From positions 1-64,000 of the forward strand of contig NZ_JBHSFP010000027.1 of NCBI RefSeq assembly GCF_042654065.1: DNA of 64,000 bases. Direction: 5' to 3'. This stretch comes from Sphaerisporangium dianthi. Lineage in GTDB: Bacteria > Actinomycetota > Actinomycetes > Streptosporangiales > Streptosporangiaceae. The translations under genes and the position numbers were made by a program. Positions 59,076 to 64,000 of the stretch are shown here, in pieces. The notes below the pieces were generated by a model. It saw nothing but the letters and a program-made list of their open reading frames with translations, searched no databases and was not told the origin of the DNA. Position 1 is the first letter of the stretch. Each line of letters opens with the position of its first letter.

Positions 59076-59546
59076 GTGGTCAACTACGGGACCCTGTTCG
59101 AACGGGCGTGCGCGGACCGGGGCTGGGATCGACCGGCGGTGTTCCTCACGGCGTTCGCGCAGGCGGCGCACATGATCGGCGAGCCGGTGACGCTCACCGG
59201 CCGCCAGTTCCACCGCTGGTGCCTGCCCGACCCGCCCCGGCCACGCCCCAAAGCGTGGCGCGTCCTGCACGCCATGTTCGGCGTCGATCCCGCCGACCTG
59301 GGTTTCCCGCCCCCGCCACACGGTGAAATAAACCCATGTACGTTTCTAATATCAAACAGAGGAAACGGACGTGAACCGTCGTACCTTTGTGACTACCGCG
59401 ATGGGAGCCACGGCCGGTGTCGCCGTCGGCGTCTTCACCCCTCCCGAGGCCGTCGGCATGCAGCACGTCCAGGAGTTGCGCGCGGGCCTGCGCGCCCTCC
59501 GCACGCTCGGCGACGCCCACGGGTATCTCCACTTCGACGCCTGTGA
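59076..59546 (+). CDS. DNA-binding half of a split HTH/TPR regulator, frame runs on
   Basis: The frame opens at GTG 59076 with GGGAGG five bases upstream. The first 83 or so residues (VNYGTLFERACADRGWDRPAVFLTAF..., RQFHRWCLPDPPRPRPKAWRVLHAMFGVDPADLGF) match the N-terminal DNA-binding part usually joined to a TPR domain in actinobacterial regulators. Coding character fades after about 59325 and the frame then runs as a shadow through the next gene to 59546, so the true end is uncertain. Stop codons lie in the +1 frame at 59324-59332 (GTGAAATAA), suggesting a one-base shift. The HATPase gene is divergent. Confidence 0.6.
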   Translation: MVNYGTLFERACADRGWDRPAVFLTAFAQAAHMIGEPVTLTGRQFHRWCLPDPPRPRPKAWRVLHAMFGVDPADLGFPPPPHGEINPCTFLISNRGNGREPSYLCDYRDGSHGRCRRRRLHPSRGRRHAARPGVARGPARPPHARRRPRVSPLRRL

Positions 59547-60216
59547 CCAGGAGACGGCCCGCCGCTACTGGAACGAGGGCCTGGCCATCGGCACCACGCT
59601 GGACGACGCCGAACTCAAGATCCAGTCCTTGGCGATGCTCGACTTCCAGGCCAACTACGAGAATCGGCCACGGCACGCCTCGGATCTGCTGGGCACCGCA
59701 CGCCGTCAGGCCGAAGCGCTCGCGTCACCGGTTCTGGAATCGATCGTCGCCGGCCGCCAGGCACACGCCATGTCGCTGATGGGCGACCACTCCGGCGCCC
59801 GCGCCGAGCTGGCACGAGCGATGCGGCTCATGGAGCGCCCCCAACGCGGCCGACCGGCTCCCGACTGGACGGCCTTCTACGATCGATCCGAGCTGGAGGT
59901 CATCCAGGCGCGGCTCTACACCGAAGCCGGACGGCACAAGGCGGCGGTGCCGTACTTCCGGGCATCCGTCGCCCACACCGGAGCCTCTTACGGCCGCAAC
60001 CGTGCCGTCAGGCAATTCGTCCTCGCCCACAGTCTCGTCCGCGCGGACGAGGTCGACGAGGGCGCCGCCATGGCGGTCACCGCCCTCGGCCAGCTCCACG
60101 AGGTCTCATCCGGCCGGGTGCGCCGCCGTGTCGTCGAGGTACGCGACGCGCTCGCCTCGGTCGACTCCCCCGACGCCCGCCAGTCCGTCCAAGCGCTGAC
60201 AGACCACCTCAACTGA
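59371..60216 (+). CDS. TPR half of a split HTH/TPR regulator
   Basis: A 281-residue protein beginning MNRRTFVTTAMGATAGVAVG, then helical repeats (TARRYWNEGLAIG, GDHSGARAELARAMRLM, EAGRHKAAVPYFRASVAHTG) to the end. In related actinobacterial regulators the R-R-x-F-L/V segment and TPR helices follow the DNA-binding domain in one chain. Here they start at a separate GTG (59371) with AGAGG eight bases upstream, in another frame. It could be a true separate gene or the result of a frameshift in an AT-rich joint (59325-59370). The twin-Arg and hydrophobic start could also look like a signal peptide, but the family reading is better. Confidence 0.75.
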   Translation: MNRRTFVTTAMGATAGVAVGVFTPPEAVGMQHVQELRAGLRALRTLGDAHGYLHFDACDQETARRYWNEGLAIGTTLDDAELKIQSLAMLDFQANYENRPRHASDLLGTARRQAEALASPVLESIVAGRQAHAMSLMGDHSGARAELARAMRLMERPQRGRPAPDWTAFYDRSELEVIQARLYTEAGRHKAAVPYFRASVAHTGASYGRNRAVRQFVLAHSLVRADEVDEGAAMAVTALGQLHEVSSGRVRRRVVEVRDALASVDSPDARQSVQALTDHLN

Positions 60217-60245
60217 CCGCAGCGCCGCCTCAGTCCTCTTGGAAC

Positions 60246-60488
60246 TTACCCCTGGTGTAGGCGCGATCGGTCGTCCAGGCGTGGCATGCCGCGGGACATG
60301 GCGGCGAACTCTGCCCGCGAGACGGCCCGGCGTCGACGGCGGATGGGGACCAGATCGCCGATGTGGTGGCCGTTGCGTGTGACGGCGTACCGCTCGCCGC
60401 GTTCCAATCCATCCATGATCTCCGCGGACCGGTTACGCAGATCGCGCTGCGAGATCTGGTGGGAAGTGTCGGACTCAGGAGTGCCCAC
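60246..60488 (-). CDS. Orphan Phd/YefM-type antitoxin
   Basis: An 80-residue protein with the Phd/YefM fold: HQISQRDLRNRSAEIMDGLERGERYAVTRNGHHIGDLVPI covers the DNA-binding N-terminal domain. The C-terminal toxin-wrapping part is short (SRAEFAAMSRGMPRLDDRSRLHQG). Such antitoxins normally overlap a downstream toxin gene, but only 30 bases separate its stop from the converging TPR gene, so no partner exists here. It may be a relic or act in trans. GTG start at 60488 has a weak site. An 11-bp-arm palindrome 31 bases upstream is a likely autoregulatory operator. Confidence 0.82.
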   Translation of the reverse strand: MGTPESDTSHQISQRDLRNRSAEIMDGLERGERYAVTRNGHHIGDLVPIRRRRRAVSRAEFAAMSRGMPRLDDRSRLHQG

Positions 60489-60518
60489 TCGTCGACTTTA
60501 CCGCCGCCGTGTGTGCCA

Positions 60519-60543
60519 CATGGTGCTACTCGGTAGCACCATG
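60519..60543. promoter_or_regulatory. 25-bp palindrome upstream of the antitoxin gene
   Basis: CATGGTGCTAC and GTAGCACCATG are perfect 11-base arms around TCG. The position 31-55 bases before the antitoxin start fits an operator for the antitoxin's own promoter. Confidence 0.55.
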
Positions 60544-60678
60544 CGCAGCGGACCACCACAAGCTGGGTGAGGGTCACCCCAGGGAGAAGGCGAGCGGTCC
60601 TCTGGGCCTGGATGGTGCGGTGCCGTGGGTGGGCGGCCGTCAGTCGAGCCCGACGAGCAGCGCCCGCGTGCCTGGCGG

Positions 60679-61941
60679 TCAGGAGGGCTGGACTTCGTCG
60701 AAGAGGGCGATGGCCTCGCTGGGGTCGGGGCTCACGAGGCGTTCCAGCCCGGCCGCCGTCATCTTCGCCCATTGGCCGGCCCGCACGCACATCCGCTCCT
60801 CGAAGGCGCGGACGACCTCGTCCAGATCGCCGGGGGCGGCGGCGACGGACTCGGCGAGTTCGGCGCCTTCCAGCATCGCGAGGTTCGCGCCCACTCCCAA
60901 TGGGGACATCAGGTGGGCGGCGTCGCCCAGTAGCGTCACCCCGGGGACGTGGGCCCAGGTGTGGCCCACGGGCAGGACGTAGAGGGGCCGGCGGTCGAAG
61001 GCCGTGCCGTGGCGGAGGAGATCGAGGACGGGAGCGGCCCAGCCGTCGAACAGAGCCAGCAGGCTTGATCGCACGGCCTCGACGTCGGCCAGGTCCAAGC
61101 CCGCGTTCGTGCCCGCGTTCCCGCCTCTATTCGTGCCTGCGTCCGCGCCTGGGTCGGTGGCTGCGTTCGCGTCTGCGGTCAGGTCTGCGGCCAGGTCTGC
61201 GGTCGGGCCCTCGCGCCGGGTCAGGCCGAGATGCCGCTCCAGGTTCGTGTGCCAGTCCAGTGGCGCGCGGAACCGGGCGTACACCTTGACGTGGCCGCCG
61301 CTGTTGCGCTGGGCGACGAGGGCGCGGTTCACGCCGTACACGGCCATGGAGCCGTCGCCGATCAGCCGGGCGAGGTCGGGGTGGCGGGTGTCGACGTCGT
61401 CCAGGGAGCTCTCGACCATGGTGATGCCGGTGTAGTGCGGCGTCGCGGTCGAGATCGCCGGGCGGACCCGGGACCAGGCGCCGTCCGCGCCGACCACGAG
61501 GTCGAACGTCTCCTGCCGCCCGTCCGCGAAACGGACCAGCGCGCCGTCCCGGGTGCCCGGCACGACCTCCGTCACGCCCCGCCCCCACCGCACGTCGAGG
61601 GGGCCGAGCAGCAGGTCACGGAGCTGCCCGCGGTCGATCTCGGGATTGGCCAGGTCACCCGGACCGGGTCGCCAGTCGCGGAGGACGGTCCCGTCGGCGT
61701 CCAGGATGCGCATGGCCTGCCCCTCGGGGCGGGAGAGCGCGTGGAACTCCGCCAGCAGCCCCGCCTTGTCCAGCGCGAGCTGGCCCATCCCTTCGTGCAG
61801 GTCGAGCGTGCCGCCCGGGGGACGGGCGTCGGGGGCGGGATCGCGTTCGAGGATGGTGACGGGGTGACCGTGGCGGTGCAGGACGCGGGCGAAGGTGAGG
61901 CCGGCGGGGCCGCTCCCGACCACGGCGATACGATGGCTCAT
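60679..61941 (-). CDS. TetX-like FAD-dependent monooxygenase
   Basis: A 420-residue flavoprotein of the TetX/rifampicin-monooxygenase-like group. It has VVGSGPAGLTFARVL for FAD binding, VVGADGAWSRVR and the ribityl motif LLGDAAHLMSPLGVGANLAMLEGAEL. A low-complexity insert (D-A-G-T-N/N-A-G-T-N repeats, about 250-280) splits the substrate domain. Family members oxidise tetracyclines and related aromatic compounds; that it inactivates a drug is inference. The ATG at 61941 lies four bases from a large palindromic operator shared with the divergent TetR gene, so expression should be induced by a ligand of that repressor. Confidence 0.88.
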   Translation of the reverse strand: MSHRIAVVGSGPAGLTFARVLHRHGHPVTILERDPAPDARPPGGTLDLHEGMGQLALDKAGLLAEFHALSRPEGQAMRILDADGTVLRDWRPGPGDLANPEIDRGQLRDLLLGPLDVRWGRGVTEVVPGTRDGALVRFADGRQETFDLVVGADGAWSRVRPAISTATPHYTGITMVESSLDDVDTRHPDLARLIGDGSMAVYGVNRALVAQRNSGGHVKVYARFRAPLDWHTNLERHLGLTRREGPTADLAADLTADANAATDPGADAGTNRGGNAGTNAGLDLADVEAVRSSLLALFDGWAAPVLDLLRHGTAFDRRPLYVLPVGHTWAHVPGVTLLGDAAHLMSPLGVGANLAMLEGAELAESVAAAPGDLDEVVRAFEERMCVRAGQWAKMTAAGLERLVSPDPSEAIALFDEVQPS

Positions 61942-61944
61942 GTC

Positions 61945-61975
61945 GATACACTGTATTTAACAAATACAGTGTATC
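61945..61975. promoter_or_regulatory. 31-bp TetR-type operator in a divergent promoter
   Basis: GATACACTGTATTT (61945-61958) and AAATACAGTGTATC (61962-61975) are perfect 14-base arms around AAC. TACACT- and TACAGT-like -10 elements lie inside the arms. It sits between the monooxygenase and TetR genes and should let the repressor silence both. Confidence 0.88.
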
Positions 61976-61994
61976 GCAACAGTACGATGTACCC

Positions 61995-62687
61995 ATGTCT
62001 GTATGGGACCGGCCGGAGCCGCCGACTCGCCCTGTGCCGCTCGACCGCGAGCGAATCGTCGCCGCCGCCGTCGCGCTGGCCGACGAGGGCGGGCTGGAGG
62101 CGGTGTCGTTGCGCAAGGTCGCCGCCCGCCTGGACGCCGGCCCGATGCGGCTGTACGGATACATCTCCACCAAGGAGGAGCTGTTCGACCTCATGGTGGA
62201 CGAGGTCTACGCCGAGATCCTCCCCAAGGAGCGGCCCGGCGACTGGCGGGAGGCGTTGCGCGTCCACGCCCACCGCACCAGGCAGGCCACCCTCCGCCAC
62301 GAATGGCTGGCCGACCTGCTCGGCGGACGCCCGGCCATGGGCCCGAACGCCCTCGTCGTGATCGAGACCACGCTGGCCGCCCTCGACGGCCTCGCCGACA
62401 TCGACACCGTCATGCGCGCCGTGGAGACCGTCAGCGCCTACTTCACCGGCGCGATCAGGCGCGAGATCGCGAACCTGCGGGCCGAGCGCGCCACGGGCCT
62501 GTCCAAGCGCGACTGGCAGCGCGCCTCCGGCCCGCATGTGAGCAGGATGCTGGCCACGGGCCGCTTCCCGGCGCTGGCCAAGCTCGTGCACGACGGCACG
62601 GAGGTGGACGCCGAGACGTCCTTCGCGACCGGCCTGGACTGGGTCCTCGACGCCGTGGCCGCCAGACTCGGCCGGCCGCCGGCGTGA
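61995..62687 (+). CDS. TetR-family repressor with TetR_C domain
   Basis: A 230-residue repressor. The N-terminal helix-turn-helix reads RERIVAAAVALADEGGLEAVSLRKVAARLDAGPMRLYGYISTKEELFDLM, very close to the tetracycline-repressor group. The C-terminal part (about 85-220, with ALDGLADIDTVMRAVETVSAYFTGAI) is the matching ligand-binding domain. It is divergent from the TetX-like gene and almost certainly binds the palindrome at 61945-61975. The ATG is 19 bases past the operator with no clear ribosome site, so a leaderless or short-leader mRNA is likely. Confidence 0.92.
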   Translation: MSVWDRPEPPTRPVPLDRERIVAAAVALADEGGLEAVSLRKVAARLDAGPMRLYGYISTKEELFDLMVDEVYAEILPKERPGDWREALRVHAHRTRQATLRHEWLADLLGGRPAMGPNALVVIETTLAALDGLADIDTVMRAVETVSAYFTGAIRREIANLRAERATGLSKRDWQRASGPHVSRMLATGRFPALAKLVHDGTEVDAETSFATGLDWVLDAVAARLGRPPA

Positions 62688-62738
62688 CACTCCGCGGGGC
62701 ACGGCGGCCGGCTCGGCCCGCGAGACGGCACGTCCAGG

Positions 62739-62771
62739 CGGCACCCGGGACCGGGGGTGGTGCGGGTGCCG
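62739..62771. terminator. Hairpin between converging TetR and phosphatase genes
   Basis: CGGCACCCG (62739-62747) pairs with CGGGTGCCG (62763-62771), a 9-bp stem with a 15-base loop. Confidence 0.5.
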
Positions 62772-62783
62772 ACGGCGGGGCGG

Positions 62784-62836
62784 TTCAGTCGAGGAGGCGG
62801 GAGTGGGACGGGATCAGTCGAGCAGGCGGGAGCGGA
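62784..62836. repeat. 29-bp near-tandem duplication of a gene end with stop codon
   Basis: CAGTCGAGGAGGCGGGAGTG (62786 onward) and CAGTCGAGCAGGCGGGAGCG (62815 onward) are near-copies with period 29. On the minus strand both encode S-R-L-L-D and a stop, so the end of the phosphatase gene is duplicated. Confidence 0.8.
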
Positions 62837-63740
62837 GTGCGGCGGCGTCGTCGGCGGTCCAGCCGTTGCGGTCCAGCCAGCCGAGCGGGCCGTCGTCCCT
62901 GGTCTCGAGCATCTGCAGGAAGTGGTCCATGTACTCCGGGCGGGGCATGTGGCTGTCGGCCGGGCGCGAGTCCAGGTCGTCGCGGTAGGTGTCGCTCGCG
63001 CGCAGGCGGGCCAGGACCCCCTCCATGCGGTCGCCGGTCGCCGCGTAGTCGGCCACGATGGCGTCGCGGGTGACCCCGGCCACCGAGAGCGTCAGGGCGC
63101 ACACCACTCCGGTGCGGTCCTTGCCCGCCGCGCAGTGGACGACGGCCGCGCCGTCGCCGTACGCGAGGACGCGGAGGGCGGCGAGCACCGAGTCGGGCCG
63201 GTCGAGCAGGTAGGCGTAGTAGAAGCCGAGGACCCGCACTTCCGCGACGTCCTCGCGTTTGCCCTGCCAGGGCAGCACGCGGTCGCCCTGGATGCGGGGG
63301 CGCGCGCCGCTCCGCCATCCGCCGGCGCTTCCGGCGGCCGGCGAGGCCCCCGGCGTCCCGGCTTCAGGCGTGCCGTTCCGGGGCGTTCCCGGAGCCGCGG
63401 GGTCGTCCTCGTCCGGTATGTCGGCTTCGACGTCGGTGTGCCGGCCGCCTTCGGGGAACAGGGTGAGGTGATGGATGCTCACCTCGGGCACCTGGGTCAG
63501 CGGGCCGGGGCCTTCGAGGTCGACCTCGGCGTAGGAGCGCAGGTCCACCACGTCGCGCAGCTTCAGCTCGCCCACGAGCCTTCGCACGTCGGCTTCCGTG
63601 AGTCCCTGGAGGTTGTCCGAGCGCAGCACCCGCCCGAACCTCGTCGTCCGGCCGTCGATCGTGGGAAGACCACCGAGGTCCCGCACGTTCACGGCGCCGT
63701 CTAGAGCTATCCACCTCGTTAGTTCATTCATCACATCCAA
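62814..63740 (-). CDS. Tyrosine/dual-specificity protein phosphatase
   Basis: A 308-residue phosphatase of the IphP/Y_phosphatase3 family. The start NVRDLGGLPTIDGRTTRFGRVLRSDNLQGL is diagnostic, and the P-loop VVHCAAGKDRTGV holds the catalytic Cys and Arg with the family's extra Asp (K-D-R). An insert rich in Gly, Thr, Pro and Ala (about 118-142) is poorly conserved in style and probably disordered. It may act on phosphotyrosine or phosphoinositides. The ATG at 63740 lacks a clear ribosome site; an ATG at 63731 is an alternative. Two CTATATG direct repeats (63752-63767) lie just upstream. Confidence 0.9.
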   Translation of the reverse strand: MDVMNELTRWIALDGAVNVRDLGGLPTIDGRTTRFGRVLRSDNLQGLTEADVRRLVGELKLRDVVDLRSYAEVDLEGPGPLTQVPEVSIHHLTLFPEGGRHTDVEADIPDEDDPAAPGTPRNGTPEAGTPGASPAAGSAGGWRSGARPRIQGDRVLPWQGKREDVAEVRVLGFYYAYLLDRPDSVLAALRVLAYGDGAAVVHCAAGKDRTGVVCALTLSVAGVTRDAIVADYAATGDRMEGVLARLRASDTYRDDLDSRPADSHMPRPEYMDHFLQMLETRDDGPLGWLDRNGWTADDAAALRSRLLD

Positions 63741-63786
63741 GCCTATATGCGCTATATGTCCACGCGAAGGAGGTGGCAGGGGCAGA

Positions 63787-63846
63787 GTGTCAAAAGTACA
63801 CGTCCGTCACGTGGCGGCTGCCACCGCGACTTCGGCCCGCGTGTGA
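63787..63846 (+). CDS. Possible 19-residue leader peptide
   Basis: A GTG at 63787 with AGGGG five bases upstream opens 19 codons (MSKVHVRHVAAATATSARV) ending TGA. A 6-bp hairpin and then a gene start follow within 90 bases. The arrangement resembles an attenuation leader, but no codon run reveals the effector. Confidence 0.3.
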   Translation: MSKVHVRHVAAATATSARV

Positions 63847-63857
63847 TGTAAAGGAAC

Positions 63858-63873
63858 GAGCCCTTTCGGGCTC
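63858..63873 (+). promoter_or_regulatory. Small hairpin in the leader of the last gene
   Basis: GAGCCC-TTTC-GGGCTC forms a 6-bp stem between the possible leader peptide and the GTG at 63932. A further GC-rich stretch could pair in alternative ways. Confidence 0.35.
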
Positions 63874-63931
63874 CGCCCGGCCGAGCCCTCCGGGGCCCGC
63901 CCGCTCAACCGCCTTCCCCGAAGGAGGTCAT

Positions 63932-64000
63932 GTGAACACACGCGCGCTCCACCCCCGGCTCGTGCTGGACCCGTCCCTGCCGGCCGAGACCGCCCGCACC
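63932..64000 (+). CDS. Gene start at the window edge, product unknown
   Basis: GTG at 63932 is preceded by AAGGAGGTCAT, a near-perfect ribosome site. Only 23 codons are present (MNTRALHPRLVLDPSLPAET...), with G/C third positions as expected for a real gene. The fragment is too short to name. Confidence 0.65.
   Translation, partial: MNTRALHPRLVLDPSLPAETART

Noticed and set aside
60230..60790. Longer minus-strand frame as a toxin partner for the antitoxin
   Set aside because: It overlaps the antitoxin itself in another frame and shows no PIN, Doc or RelE features.
1..64000. tRNA or rRNA genes
   Set aside because: No cloverleaf-like stretch with T-loop consensus or rRNA signature was noticed by eye; a tRNAscan-SE run would settle it.

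Overview
This 64-kb window is high-GC DNA from an actinomycete, judged from strong G/C third-position codon use, frequent GTG/TTG starts, four-base ATGA/GTGA overlaps inside operons, putative leaderless promoters, and families typical of soil actinobacteria (SARP, AfsA, FAAL-PKS, PAC2, RsbW-like ATPase, an HTH/TPR regulator pair). A member of the Streptosporangiales is my guess, but the sequence alone does not prove it. No rRNA, tRNA, CRISPR array, insertion sequence or phage gene was seen.

Region 1 (1-13.2 kb) is a plant-polysaccharide utilisation island. A truncated secreted GH27 alpha-galactosidase lies behind a 20-bp LacI-type palindrome. Next comes a leftward operon of sugar-binding lipoprotein, two ABC permeases, cytoplasmic GH5 enzyme, secreted multidomain GH10 xylanase and cytoplasmic GH43 beta-xylosidase. 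It has no ATPase gene, so a shared multi-sugar ATPase elsewhere is presumed. A divergent LacI-family repressor carries GAAA-N-TTTC type operators in the shared promoter region. An MFS sugar-type transporter ends the region.

Region 2 (13.2-30.3 kb) holds transporters and regulators: a methyltransferase, copCD, a nine- to ten-helix membrane protein, a hydrolase-ABC ATPase fusion with its permease, a DHA2 efflux pump, an orphan LuxR response regulator, an operon of aldo-keto reductase, second membrane protein and MMPL transporter divergent from a MerR regulator, and a HAD hydrolase. The two membrane proteins share a twice-repeated D-x3-H ... P-x-H-x5-G module.

Region 3 (30.4-44.7 kb) is the most interesting block. 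It is a seven-gene, almost gap-free operon: fatty acyl-AMP ligase, PKS (ACP-KS-AT-DH-KR-ACP), PKS (KS-AT-ACP), type II thioesterase, AfsA-family butenolide synthase, MFS exporter and 4HBT thioesterase. The second PKS module has no ketoreductase, so it should leave a beta-ketoacyl-ACP, which is exactly the AfsA substrate. This suggests a polyketide-primed butenolide or gamma-butyrolactone made from an activated fatty acid, with AfsA as the chain-releasing enzyme.

Region 4 (44.7-56.1 kb) has two exported proteins with copper-type histidine motifs, a cyclase-family hydrolase with a flavin monooxygenase, a SARP activator with a TTA codon, a four-helix membrane protein with a C-terminal helix-turn-helix, an AfsR-like NTPase/TPR protein without a DNA-binding domain, a class I terpene synthase and an ankyrin protein. 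Region 5 (56.2-64 kb) has a PAC2 protein, a Gfo/Idh oxidoreductase, an RsbW-like ATPase with a repetitive tail, a split HTH/TPR regulator, an orphan Phd-type antitoxin, a TetX-like flavoprotein controlled by a divergent TetR through a near-perfect 31-bp operator, and a tyrosine phosphatase.

Across the window several genes have short tandem expansions at their 3' ends, three of which duplicate the stop codon.
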